Shown piece by piece: positions 50,430-58,449 of a DNA stretch of 64,000 bases (position 1 is the stretch's first letter; every line of letters begins with the position of its first letter). The notes under the pieces were generated by a model. It had not been told where the DNA came from. It ran no database searches and saw only the letters and a list, made by a program, of their open reading frames with translations. Source of the DNA: VXYL01 sp963422285 (lineage in GTDB: Bacteria; Pseudomonadota; Gammaproteobacteria; Pseudomonadales; Azotimanducaceae). The position numbers and the translations under genes were made by a program. The stretch lies in the NCBI GenBank assembly GCA_963422285.2, contig CAXXJO010000002.1:124001-188000 (forward strand), read 5' to 3'.

Positions 50430-51071
50430 ATGCAGGCACTACCCAGCCTTCTTCCGGCCAAGGGCTTCACGCTGCTTGAGTTGATGCTGGTGATGGTCAT
50501 CGTCGCCGTGCTGGCGGCGGTGGTGGTGCCTGGTTTCAGTGGTGCCGGCTATCGCCGTCAGGTGCAGGCCGAGGCGGAACGCTTGGCGCTGGCGGTGGAA
50601 GTGGCGCGTGCCGAGGCCTTGAGGCGCAACGAGATCTGGGGCTTGGCAGTATCTGAAAGCGCCTACTCCTTCAAGCGCTACGATGTCGCGACTGGCGCTT
50701 GGGAGGACATCGAGCGGCGGCCGTTCTCGTCCCATAGCGCGGAAGACGGCGTGGTCTTCTCAGCGGTGGCGACCTTCGACAATCGCCTTGCACAAGCGGC
50801 CGAGAAGACCCTATACCCGATGCGGGGGAGAGGCTACGATCCCTGGACAGGGGATATCGAGGAGGCTTCTCGGGAAAAGGAGGATGTACCAGCCGTTGCC
50901 ATCTATCCCAGTGGCGAGATCACGCCCTTTGACGTGGTGGTTTCCGGCGGCGACGACGTGCTGGCCTGGGTGGCCCGATCGGACGGCATCCGGCGCGCTA
51001 GGGCGACCCCGGCCAGCGCGGTCGAGGAGCGCAGCGCAGCACTTGCCAAGCTGCTGCAAGCGGTGCGATGA
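50430..51071 (+). CDS. gspH: minor pseudopilin GspH
   Basis: A 213-residue pseudopilin with leader LPSLLPAKG cleaved before FTLLELMLVMVIVAVLAAVV, then VQAEAERLALAVEVARAEAL as in GspH. It has an Ala/Glu-rich C-terminal extension. I chose ATG 50430 for a normal leader length; a TTG at 50400 overlapping the gspG stop is the alternative. Its TGA overlaps the gspI ATG. Confidence 0.88.
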   Translation: MQALPSLLPAKGFTLLELMLVMVIVAVLAAVVVPGFSGAGYRRQVQAEAERLALAVEVARAEALRRNEIWGLAVSESAYSFKRYDVATGAWEDIERRPFSSHSAEDGVVFSAVATFDNRLAQAAEKTLYPMRGRGYDPWTGDIEEASREKEDVPAVAIYPSGEITPFDVVVSGGDDVLAWVARSDGIRRARATPASAVEERSAALAKLLQAVR

Positions 51072-51448
51072 GACGGTACGGCTTCACCCTGCTGGAACTG
51101 ATGATCGCACTGGCCGTGCTGGCTATCGTGTCTCTGGTCGTCTTCGAGCGCGGCGGCGGTGCCGTGCGCGGCCTGTACGCCATGGAGCAGCGCACCCTGG
51201 CCCGCTGGGTGGCCGAGAACGAGGTGGCGAAGATGCACTTGGAACGCATCCGCGAGCCCGCGTCCGCGCCTCTTGGCGCTCGCCGCAACCGAGTGAGCCT
51301 GGGCGAGCGCAGTTGGCAAGTGGTGAGGGAGACCCATGCCACCTCGCATCCGTGGCTGCGCCGAGTGCAGGTGAGCGTGTACGTAGTGGAAGAGGGCAGG
51401 GAAGTGGGGCCGGTGGACATGCTGACGGTGTTCGTAGGGAACCACTGA
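51068..51448 (+). CDS. gspI: minor pseudopilin GspI
   Basis: A 126-residue pseudopilin with leader MRRYG cleaved before FTLLELMIALAVLAIVSLVV. ARWVAENEVAKMHLERI is the GspI-type helix that contacts GspJ/GspK. It overlaps gspH (ATGA) and gspJ (TGATG), so translation is coupled. Confidence 0.9.
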   Translation: MRRYGFTLLELMIALAVLAIVSLVVFERGGGAVRGLYAMEQRTLARWVAENEVAKMHLERIREPASAPLGARRNRVSLGERSWQVVRETHATSHPWLRRVQVSVYVVEEGREVGPVDMLTVFVGNH

Positions 51449-52140
51449 TGAAGCGGCGCTTCTTGTCCAAGAGGCGAGGTTTCACGCTGCTGGAGATCCT
51501 GGTCGCGCTGGCGGTGTTCTCCGTCATCGGCGTTCTGGCGAGCCGCATCCTGTTCGGCATGACCGACGTCGCGGACACCACCGAGACCCGCGGCAACGCG
51601 TTGGCCGAGTTGCAACGCGCTTTGTACGTCATCGAACGAGATGTGGAACAGCTGGCGCACCGCTCCGTGCGCGACGCACTCGGCCAGCCAGTGGCTGCTG
51701 TTTCCCTGGGCCATGGCAGCCTCATCGAGCTGACTCGCCACGGCTGGCAAAACCCGCTCGCCGAGCCCCGGACCGAGTTGCAGCGGGTGGCGTATATGCA
51801 TCAGGACGACACTCTGGTACGCGTGTTCTGGCCAGTGCTGGACCGGGCGCCGAACACCGAACCAGTGATCCAGGTGCTGCTGACCAGCGTCTTCGAGGTG
51901 GCGTTCGTCGCCAGGGACGACAGCGGTCATGAGTACCGCCACTGGCCGCCGCCGCTGGCGAGCGACGACGAGGCCAAGCGCTATCTCGCTGCTATCGAGC
52001 TGCGCCTGGGGCTGGATGCGTTCGGCTGGATCGAACGTCTGTGGCTGGTCGCGCCCCCGGCCGACTTCCTCGAGCAACGCGACTCTGAAGCGTCGCCGGA
52101 AAAAATGCCCCAGGAGCGCATGCCGAGGGCATCGTCGTGA
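51448..52140 (+). CDS. gspJ: minor pseudopilin GspJ
   Basis: A 230-residue pseudopilin. Leader KRRFLSKRRG precedes FTLLEILVALAVFSVIGVLA. LAELQRALYVIERDVEQLAH and the strand-rich C-domain (RVAYMHQDDTLVRVFWPVLD) are typical GspJ. The frame is open far upstream within gspH/gspI, but ATG 51448, sharing its A with the gspI TGA, is clearly the start. Confidence 0.93.
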   Translation: MKRRFLSKRRGFTLLEILVALAVFSVIGVLASRILFGMTDVADTTETRGNALAELQRALYVIERDVEQLAHRSVRDALGQPVAAVSLGHGSLIELTRHGWQNPLAEPRTELQRVAYMHQDDTLVRVFWPVLDRAPNTEPVIQVLLTSVFEVAFVARDDSGHEYRHWPPPLASDDEAKRYLAAIELRLGLDAFGWIERLWLVAPPADFLEQRDSEASPEKMPQERMPRASS

Positions 52141-53273
52141 GCAGACGCCAGGGCGGCGTGGCGCTGGTGAGCGTACTGCTGGTGGTCGCGGTGGCCATCG
52201 CGCTCGCCTACCAGATGGTCAGCCGCCAAGGTCTGAACATAGTGCATAGCCGGCAGATCCTCGATGGTTCCCAGGCTCGCCAGTACGCTCTCGGCGGCGA
52301 GCAGTACGCCCGGCAGCTGCTCTACGCCGACTGGGAGGAGGAAAAGACCCGCAACAAGGACACCTTGCTGGAAGAGTGGGCCGGGATTTCGTCTTCCCAA
52401 GGCGAGCAAGACGCCCCCCCGCTGGAACACGAGGCTGGCATCGCCATGCCGTTCGAGATCGAGGACGGCACCCTGGAGATCCGCATCGAGGATCTCGGTG
52501 CGCGATTCAATCTGAACTCGGTAGCGGGTTCCGGCGGAGCCCAGAATCTCGCCCGCCTCAAGCGGCTGCTGACCCATCTGAACCTCGATCCCAATGCTGC
52601 CGATGCTTGGCTGGACTGGATCGACGAGGACCAGAACGTGCAAGGCTTCGGTGCCGAGGACTCGGACTATCTACTACGCGAACCCGCGCGTCGCTCCGCC
52701 AACCAGCGTGCCGCCCACGTCTCCGAGTTCCTCGTCGCCGCATCGCTTTCGCTGGAGGAATTCGCGCGGCTGCGCCCTCACCTCGCGACGCTGCCCGTCG
52801 CCGAGCTGCGCATCAACGTCAACACCGCTACCGAAGCGTTGCTGGCAACAGTGGCCCCCAACTTTTCGCCCGCCCAGCTCGACTTGCTGATGGCATCCCC
52901 GCGCGAGTTCAGCAGTATCGAAGCCGTCATCGCGGACTATGCGGCGCTCGGCGCCAGCGCCAGTGTGCTGGCGGTGGCCAGCGAGTTCTTCCGCGTCCAG
53001 GTGCGTGTCCAATTCGGCGAGGCGCGCTCGGAACTCACATCCGCGATCCACCGCGACCCGGCCTCGGGGACGTTGACCCTGCTGTCGCGCAGCTTCGGGG
53101 AACCCTTCGATGCCTACCGGCCGCAGAACGCGAGCGAGGATGAAGAGCCTGCCGAAGTCGACCCGGACACTGCCTGGTTCGAAAATCGGAACCATCCACG
53201 AGCGGCTGCGATCCTCTCTCGGCATCTCGGCAATGCATCCAGTGCTTCCATTCCTAGGCCGATTATCGTTTAA
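52137..53273 (+). CDS. gspK: minor pseudopilin GspK
   Basis: A 378-residue large pseudopilin that caps the tip. The leader SRRQGG precedes VALVSVLLVVAVAIALAYQM and lacks the Glu+5, as is normal for GspK. FNLNSVAGSG (GspK signature), AWLDWIDEDQNVQGFGAEDS and the SAM-like INVNTATEALLATVAPNFSP helix are seen. The start is GTG 52137, overlapping the gspJ stop (GTGA). A stable hairpin overlaps its stop codon. Confidence 0.93.
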   Translation: MSRRQGGVALVSVLLVVAVAIALAYQMVSRQGLNIVHSRQILDGSQARQYALGGEQYARQLLYADWEEEKTRNKDTLLEEWAGISSSQGEQDAPPLEHEAGIAMPFEIEDGTLEIRIEDLGARFNLNSVAGSGGAQNLARLKRLLTHLNLDPNAADAWLDWIDEDQNVQGFGAEDSDYLLREPARRSANQRAAHVSEFLVAASLSLEEFARLRPHLATLPVAELRINVNTATEALLATVAPNFSPAQLDLLMASPREFSSIEAVIADYAALGASASVLAVASEFFRVQVRVQFGEARSELTSAIHRDPASGTLTLLSRSFGEPFDAYRPQNASEDEEPAEVDPDTAWFENRNHPRAAAILSRHLGNASSASIPRPIIV

Positions 53274-53278
53274 TCGGC
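53258..53278 (+). terminator. hairpin at the gspK stop codon
   Basis: GCCGATTA and TAATCGGC form a perfect 8-bp stem around a 5-base loop; the second arm contains the TAA stop of gspK. No T-run follows, so this is more likely an attenuator or RNA-stability element than a strong terminator. The next gene starts 168 bases later, the only large gap within the gsp operon. Confidence 0.4.
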
Positions 53279-53367
53279 ATCTTCGCTAAGCGAACACTCG
53301 GTGGACACAGAAGAGGCGCACGATAATGAAATGCTGGAACGGTAGCTGTATCTCTGCTTCGGCATTT

Positions 53368-53386
53368 CGGTTCCCGCAAGGAACCG
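53368..53386 (+). promoter_or_regulatory. perfect 7-bp hairpin upstream of gspL
   Basis: CGGTTCC, loop CGCAA, GGAACCG. It lies 55 bases before the gspL start in the gspK-gspL gap. Its role is unknown; it could be an operator or RNA element. Confidence 0.3.
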
Positions 53387-53441
53387 GAGACGAGCGGGTC
53401 AGTCGAATGTCGGGCCATACGGAAGTCGAGCTTCGTCCCAA

Positions 53442-54692
53442 ATGCCACGCTTGTTCCTCCGCTTCGACGGACTGACGAAGCGTACCGACGACGGCTTTGA
53501 GGTCGGCGTCGATTGGCTGGTACGCGGCGACGATGGCACCGCCATAGCCGAAGGACATGCGGACGCCTCGCAGCTCGTCGCCGTGATCGAAGGCGAAGCA
53601 CCGTGGGCGAGGGAACCTGCCCATGTCGTCGTCTTGGTCCCAACCGCTGAAATCCTGGCGCTGAGTTGCCAAGTGCCGGGGCGCAATGTCGCCCAGCTTC
53701 GCCGTGCTGCGCCTTACGCGGTGGAGGAGTTCATCACCGAAGACATCGACGCCATGCATGTCGCCTGCGGCGAGTTGGCGCGCAATGAACCGGTGCGAAG
53801 CTTGGTCGCGTCGCGAAGGAGCATCGAGGACTGGCGGGCCTGCTTGTCGGCAGCGGCCGTCACTCCGGGCTTCATGACCGCGGACGCCATGGCACTTCCT
53901 GCCGGGGCCAATCGGGTGAGCGTTCTCTTTGAAGAGGAAACCGCCCTGGTGCGCACCTCCGAGCAGATCGCCAGCGTCGACGTGCCGAATCTTGCTGCGG
54001 TCCTCGAAGGCGTTCGCGGGGAAGATGTCGATCGGCCAGCCATGTTGTGCCAGATCAACGGCACGTTGTCGGAGATCGACCTTAGTCAGTCGGGATTCGC
54101 GCCAGCGGAAGTAGAAAACGTCCCGTTGGAAGAATCTCTCCTGAGCTATCTCGCCAATTCGTTCGACGATGCCCAAGCCATCAATATTCTGCAAGGCGAC
54201 TTCGCGGTCAAACGACGTGGCGACGCATCCTGGATGCGGTGGCGGTCCGTAGCTGCGGGCGCCGGGGTCTGGGGAGTCATCGCGCTGATCTTCCTGGCAG
54301 CGGAGGGATTCTGGGCTGCTCATCAAGCCGATGAATTTCGCCAGCAAGCCGCCCAACTATACCGCGACATCTACGACGTCGAGCGCGTACCAGGCAACCC
54401 GGCGACACGAATGCGGCTTCGTCTCGGCGAAGCCGCCACGATCAGCCAAGGCTTCCATCGCCTTCTTGCCAACCTCGGCACCGCCCTGCAAGAAATCGGT
54501 GGGCGCTACGATCTCCAGAGCTTGTCCTATTCCGAGCGCGGAGGCCTCGGTGCCGACATGATCGTTGCCGACTACGATGCTCTCGATCGGCTGGAAGCGG
54601 AACTCGCTCGGCGCGGCTTCGACCTGGAGGTCGTCTCCGCCGAGCAGCACGAAGCGCGTGTGCGCGCGAATCTCCGCATCGCCGATGGCTAG
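53442..54692 (+). CDS. gspL: type II secretion protein GspL
   Basis: A 416-residue bitopic protein. Its actin-like cytoplasmic domain (VVVLVPTAEILALSCQVPGR, RRAAPYAVEEFITEDIDAMH, INILQGDFAVKRR) binds GspE. A single membrane span (SVAAGAGVWGVIALIFLAAE) and a periplasmic ferredoxin-like domain at the C-terminus bind GspM. SD sequence is not obvious. Confidence 0.9.
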   Translation: MPRLFLRFDGLTKRTDDGFEVGVDWLVRGDDGTAIAEGHADASQLVAVIEGEAPWAREPAHVVVLVPTAEILALSCQVPGRNVAQLRRAAPYAVEEFITEDIDAMHVACGELARNEPVRSLVASRRSIEDWRACLSAAAVTPGFMTADAMALPAGANRVSVLFEEETALVRTSEQIASVDVPNLAAVLEGVRGEDVDRPAMLCQINGTLSEIDLSQSGFAPAEVENVPLEESLLSYLANSFDDAQAINILQGDFAVKRRGDASWMRWRSVAAGAGVWGVIALIFLAAEGFWAAHQADEFRQQAAQLYRDIYDVERVPGNPATRMRLRLGEAATISQGFHRLLANLGTALQEIGGRYDLQSLSYSERGGLGADMIVADYDALDRLEAELARRGFDLEVVSAEQHEARVRANLRIADG

Positions 54693-54707
54693 CAAGAGGA
54701 GGACGCC

Positions 54708-55196
54708 GTGCGGGAGTTGATCGCCCATGCTTGGCAAGCGTCGCCGCTGCGTCGCCGCTTGGATGCGCTGGCACCCCGCGAACGGCTGCTGGTGGCGGTC
54801 TGCTTGGCGGCCGTCGCATTGGCGCTGCTGTACGCTGCCGCCAGCCCGTTGATCGACTTCCGGCAAGACGCCGTCGCTCGCTATTCGACCGAGCAAGCCG
54901 ATCTCTCCTGGATGCAGGCGAACCGCAACGCTGCCGAGGCTCGTCTGCACGAGAGCAGCGCGGCACCCCAGGCGAGACTGTCCACCATCAATGCCGTCGC
55001 CAAGGAGCTCAACCTGCCGCTGCGCCGCATGCAGCCGGAAGCAGACGGTTTCAGCATACAGCTGGAGGCGCAACCGTTCGACAGGGTGATCCTCTGGACC
55101 CGCGCCTTGGAGACTCGCCACGGCATCGAGATCGTCAGCGCAAGCATCGATGTCCATGATCCAGGCGTGGTGAATGCGCGCTTCGATGTTCGCTGA
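54708..55196 (+). CDS. gspM: type II secretion protein GspM
   Basis: A 162-residue bitopic protein: short cytoplasmic start (LDALAPRERLLVAVCLAAVA), one membrane helix (LAAVALALLYAAASPLIDF) and a periplasmic ferredoxin-like domain. PRERLLV just before the helix is a typical GspM feature. The start is GTG 54708 with GAGGAGG seven bases upstream. It ends the gsp run; no gspN, gspC or gspD is nearby. Confidence 0.82.
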   Translation: MRELIAHAWQASPLRRRLDALAPRERLLVAVCLAAVALALLYAAASPLIDFRQDAVARYSTEQADLSWMQANRNAAEARLHESSAAPQARLSTINAVAKELNLPLRRMQPEADGFSIQLEAQPFDRVILWTRALETRHGIEIVSASIDVHDPGVVNARFDVR

Positions 55197-55418
55197 GGGC
55201 AGGCCGAACATCCACGGGAGCGGGTAGTGCCTCAGTTCGACTCGTATCGTCACGCTGCCACCAGATGCAGGGCATCGGACGCTGTCGGACGCCATATGCA
55301 GCGCCATAGAAGCAGCGCCATAGGAAGTGGAGCAGGGAGGCCGCCCAAAGTGAAACCGAGCCTCTACCGGGGAGCGGTGCGCATAGCGCTTGGCCCCCTG
55401 ATCTCGTATTCTTGGTGC

Positions 55419-56351
55419 ATGCGATTGCTCGTTATATTGGCGGTGCTGCTGAGTCAGGCAGCCGCCGGCCAAGGCATCCTAGTGCTGCAAACCGACTTCG
55501 GCCTGAAGGATCACGCCGTGGCCGCGATGCGTGGCGTTGCCCGGCGAGTGGACCCGAAACTCGTGATCGATGATCTCACTCACGAGATCCCCGCCTTCGA
55601 TGTCTGGCAGGCGGCCTACCGCTTGCATGCCGTCGTCGAGTACTGGCCGGCGAACACCGTATTCGTATCGGTGGTGGATCCCGGCGTCGGTTCGAAGCGA
55701 GAATCCGTCGCCGCACAGCTTGTCGACGGCCAACTGGTGGTGACTCCCAACAACGGCACCTTGACCTTGCTGCAGGATAGTCCTGGCATCACTGGCGTTC
55801 GCCGCATCGACGAAGACAAGTACCGACTGCCGGGTTCGGCCGATTCGCACACTTTTCATGGCCGCGATCTCTACGTCCATGTCGGCGCACTGCTGGCCAG
55901 CGAACGGCTACGCTTTGAAGATCTTGGCGAAGCCAGGGCGATGGGGGCTGTAGTTCGGCTGGAGTACGAGAACCCGACCTTGGAGCCGGGGAGGGCGGCC
56001 GGCGGCATTCCGGTGCTGGATCCGCAGTTCGGCAATGTTTGGACCAACTTGCCGGCCAGCCGCGCCCAACTGGCGATCGGGGACCGTTACGGCGTGGAAA
56101 TCGTCGCGCCCAACGGCGAAACTCGATTCGCCATGCCCGTGCCGTTCGTGCATACCTTCGCCGAGGTGGCCACCCAGACGCCGTTGCTGTATGTGAACAG
56201 CATCGGCAACTTGGCGCTGGCACTCAACCAAGGCAATTTCGTGCGCCGTTTTGGAGTCTCGTCCGGTCCCGGCTGGCAGGTGGTGATCGAGGCATTGGAA
56301 GACGAGAGCAGCGCCCCGAGTTCCGAGCCGCAACGTCTCCCCAATAGGTGA
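55419..56351 (+). CDS. secreted SAM hydroxide adenosyltransferase (DUF62 family)
   Basis: A 310-residue member of the fluorinase/SAM hydroxide adenosyltransferase family, which splits S-adenosylmethionine with water to adenosine and methionine. Family motifs: ILVLQTDFGLKDHAVAAMRG, DDLTHEIPAFDVWQAAYRL, VFVSVVDPGVGSKRESVAAQ, VTPNNGTLTLL, HTFHGRDLYVHVGALLASE and YVNSIGNLALALNQGNF. The Asp-His-Arg type catalytic residues appear present. An N-terminal signal sequence (RLLVILAVLLSQAAAGQ) suggests export, curious for an enzyme acting on a cytoplasmic cofactor. ATG 55419 is chosen over an upstream GTG at 55227 because of the signal peptide. Confidence 0.85.
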   Translation: MRLLVILAVLLSQAAAGQGILVLQTDFGLKDHAVAAMRGVARRVDPKLVIDDLTHEIPAFDVWQAAYRLHAVVEYWPANTVFVSVVDPGVGSKRESVAAQLVDGQLVVTPNNGTLTLLQDSPGITGVRRIDEDKYRLPGSADSHTFHGRDLYVHVGALLASERLRFEDLGEARAMGAVVRLEYENPTLEPGRAAGGIPVLDPQFGNVWTNLPASRAQLAIGDRYGVEIVAPNGETRFAMPVPFVHTFAEVATQTPLLYVNSIGNLALALNQGNFVRRFGVSSGPGWQVVIEALEDESSAPSSEPQRLPNR

Positions 56352-56665
56352 ACAGTTCCTTGATCCCTGCAATATCTTCGACTTAGCCTCGAATTCAATT
56401 CAGAAGCAATGGGCGGTCTAAGTCTAATTGAAAAAGGAAACTGTTGGAGGTCGGAGCTACGAGGATGAGCCCGTGACAGCTTGACAGTGCCCAGTTGTTC
56501 GAGATCAAAATCGACGTGTGCGAAATCACCGAAAAGAAGTTGACATCAGGTTCGTAGTACAGTATATGGAGGGGGTGTTCCAACTACCACTATTCGCTGG
56601 CAGATGATGTCTTCCCGACTCTGACATCCACCGAGGCTTTATTTGTTGAACATCAGGAGTAAGAC
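56352..56665. other. lower-GC intergenic region before the pilin-like gene
   Basis: About 314 bases with visibly lower GC than the flanking operons. It holds the near-consensus promoter described separately. Short minus-strand frames here show no recognisable domain. Confidence 0.5.
56540..56568 (+). promoter_or_regulatory. strong sigma70-type promoter for the pilin-like gene
   Basis: TTGACA (56540-56545, perfect -35) and TATATG (56563-56568) are separated by 17 bases, the optimal spacing. The ATG of the pilin-like gene is ~98 bases further on, leaving a sizeable leader RNA. Confidence 0.6.
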
Positions 56666-57160
56666 ATGAACGACTATATCATCATCTACCGTGAATCGGG
56701 GATTACGCTGGTCGAGATGCTGCTGGTAATAACCGCCGCGGCACTTCTCGCCGTGGCGGCGGCCTTTGGCTACCAGACCGCCGTCGACATGATCGACGAG
56801 CGGGACTTCTTGAGGCAGATACAGACCATGGCCGCCGCGGGGGAACGGGCGAAGAGGGTGGAGAAGCGAGGATCGGTGCTCTCCTGGGAGGCGTACATCC
56901 GAGGTTCCGAGATCGTCTGCAAGGGCAAGTGCGACACGGCCTACGGAAAGAGTACCCTGACCCTGGGCCAGAACGCCCGCGGGTACTGGGCCGACCTGCG
57001 AAGCGAGGAGATCGGGGACGTGCAGATGTCTCAGATCGCCCACAGCATCGATGCGCTGGGTGGAATATCGGCGGTCCTGCAAGACGGGGAGCCGCCGAGC
57101 ATGCGGGTGAAGTTCTGGGAGGAATCAACAAACCTAAAGACGGTGTTGGAAGAAGAGTGA
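56666..57160 (+). CDS. solitary type IV pilin-like protein
   Basis: A 164-residue protein with a prepilin N-terminus: MNDYIIIYRESG, then ITLVEMLLVITAAALLAVAA with the Glu at +5. Ile replaces the usual Phe/Met at +1. The rest is a globular domain with two Cys in IVCKGKCDTAYG that could form a disulfide. It is not close to the gsp pseudopilins; its style recalls thin (conjugative-type) pilins such as PilS. A strong promoter lies upstream and a small frameshifted frame overlaps its stop. Function is inferred from the leader only. Confidence 0.72.
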   Translation: MNDYIIIYRESGITLVEMLLVITAAALLAVAAAFGYQTAVDMIDERDFLRQIQTMAAAGERAKRVEKRGSVLSWEAYIRGSEIVCKGKCDTAYGKSTLTLGQNARGYWADLRSEEIGDVQMSQIAHSIDALGGISAVLQDGEPPSMRVKFWEESTNLKTVLEEE

Positions 57161-57373
57161 TAGGGGACACGCGCTATTTGGTCCTGCGCGTCGAGCGCGG
57201 TAACCCGATGGCCACGCACCCCCAGATTCCGGTACGCGATCCGGCTGCTCTGCGAGGCCGGCTACTCCACCGAACAAGAGTGGTGGGTGGGAGAAGGAGA
57301 CATGCCATCACCGACAACCAGGAAATTGGCCCTCGGCGGCACGATCTGCGAAGCTGAACGACGGTGTACTTGA
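57157..57373 (+). pseudogene. small unknown gene after the pilin-like gene, probable frameshift
   Basis: GTG 57157 overlaps the pilin stop (GTGA) and reads MIGDTRYLVLRVERGNPMAT. A CCCCC run at 57219-57223 then switches the plausible frame to RFRYAIRLLCEAGYSTEQEW, WVGEGDMPSPTTRKLALGGT, ICEAERRCT with stop at 57371. Neither part alone is convincing; together they make ~70 residues. No family was recognised. Confidence 0.35.
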
Positions 57374-57644
57374 TGCCGGACATTACGGCTCGAGTCCGAA
57401 CTGGCCAATCTAAGTTAGGTTGCTAGACCGTGTGCATCGCAAGGCATGCAAGCGGCAACCACTGCAGGCATATCGGCGAAGCAGACGCCCGTGCGATAAA
57501 GACGCACATCGCCCCTGCCGCAGAAGCAAGGCCTCCGGCCAGCATCAATTCCCGGCAACGGTCTGACCGGCGAGATTCGCGGAGAAAGACCTTAGCTACC
57601 TCCGCTCCGCTTTCACCCGCCAGCATCGAACTGGGCCTTCACTT
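57374..57644. other. stretch before dif without a convincing gene
   Basis: About 270 bases. A minus-strand frame (57423-57626) would encode 67 residues with one hydrophobic segment (GGLASAAGAMCVFIARASAS), but no family is recognised. Otherwise nothing is seen. Confidence 0.35.
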
Positions 57645-57672
57645 TTTTAACATAATATACATTATGCGCATT
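57645..57672 (-). other. dif: dif site (XerCD chromosome dimer resolution site)
   Basis: Read on the minus strand, the 28 bases consist of the arm AATGCGCATAA, the 6-bp centre TGTATA and the arm TTATGTTAAAA. E. coli dif is GGTGCGCATAA, TGTATA, TTATGTTAAAT. Twenty-five consecutive positions (TGCGCATAA through TTATGTTAAA) are identical, with differences only at the outer ends. The 11-6-11 design of XerC and XerD sites is exact. On a circular chromosome dif marks the replication terminus and is a target for Xer-exploiting phages and elements. The local density of mobile-gene remnants fits such a hotspot. Confidence 0.9.
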
Positions 57673-57716
57673 TTCTGATGAATAGCTGCCGGAGAATGGG
57701 TCCACTGCTAGAGACG

Positions 57717-58440
57717 CTAGGCCACCGAGGCTTGCTCCGTTGCCGCGCCGGCGCCGGAATGCGCCACCATGCGCGAGATTTTCCAGCCCCCGGCGAGCAT
57801 CGTCTCCGTTGTCGATGCGCCCCGGGTAGTCAGTTCGCAGGCCAGACCGAGTCTGCTGCTGTGTTCCGTGACGCGCCTTTCTAGGCCGGCGGACCTGGCG
57901 ACGGCTGCCAGCCTTCTGCCGATGGACGCGCTATTCAATCCGCCGAAAACCATGTCGGCCTTCATCGCCACCTTGGGCTTCGCGAGGCACCGTCAATGCC
58001 TCGGCGCTGTCGCTTTTCCCCAAGCGGCCGCCTCGCTGCGCCGCAGGCCCTCTTGGAACAGGATGCCGGCGATGGCAGCATCCGCCAGACCGCGGCATTT
58101 GGCCGCAGCTTGGCTTTCCATGCCTTGCCCTCGCTTGCGCGGCAAATGAGCGATCGCCTCGATCGCCGCCACATCGTCCGCCGTCAAGGTGCAGGCTTGG
58201 CCATTGCCCCGTTTCCCCCTGCCATTGCGCTTGAACCTTTTGAGCGCTGTGGTAGCGAGTACGCCGACGAGCGGCCTAGATAGTCGGTCAAGCTGGTGTC
58301 GTTCTAAACGCGACTGGCAAGCCAGCGATGAAGGCTGCGAAGCGCCGAACGGTAGGCGTTCAGCGTATTGAGGGACTTGGAATCGCGAATGAGTTGGGCC
58401 GTGTCGCCGCTGACGGCGGGGATGATGTCAAGTATCAAGG
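57717..58440 (-). pseudogene. tyrosine recombinase (phage-type integrase), degraded
   Basis: Pieces of one integrase appear in order on the minus strand. The core-binding part is DSKSLNTLNAYRSALRSLHR then WLASRV and a stop near 58305. The catalytic N-part is LTADDVAAIEAIAHLPRKRG, then IAGILFQEGLRRSEAAAW with the catalytic Arg, ending at about 57993. The C-part is GLNSASIGRRLAAVARSAGL and VTEHSSRLGLACELTTRGAS, with GGWKISRMVAHSGAGAATEQ. The middle ~60 residues (WADV...RRSK) are missing. The nucleophile Tyr is lost: the family reads VAHYSAG where this reads VAHSGAG. It therefore cannot recombine. It lies 45 bases from the dif site. Confidence 0.85.
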
Positions 58441-58449
58441 CGGCCCTCC

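Noticed and set aside
57423..57626. 67-codon minus-strand frame just beyond dif
   Set aside because: A single hydrophobic stretch is not enough; no promoter, ribosome binding site or homologue recognised.
57651..57666. CATAAT-ATAC-ATTATG palindrome read as an operator of a toxin-antitoxin or regulator gene
   Set aside because: The palindrome is the core of the dif match; the XerCD site explains it better and no regulator gene is adjacent.
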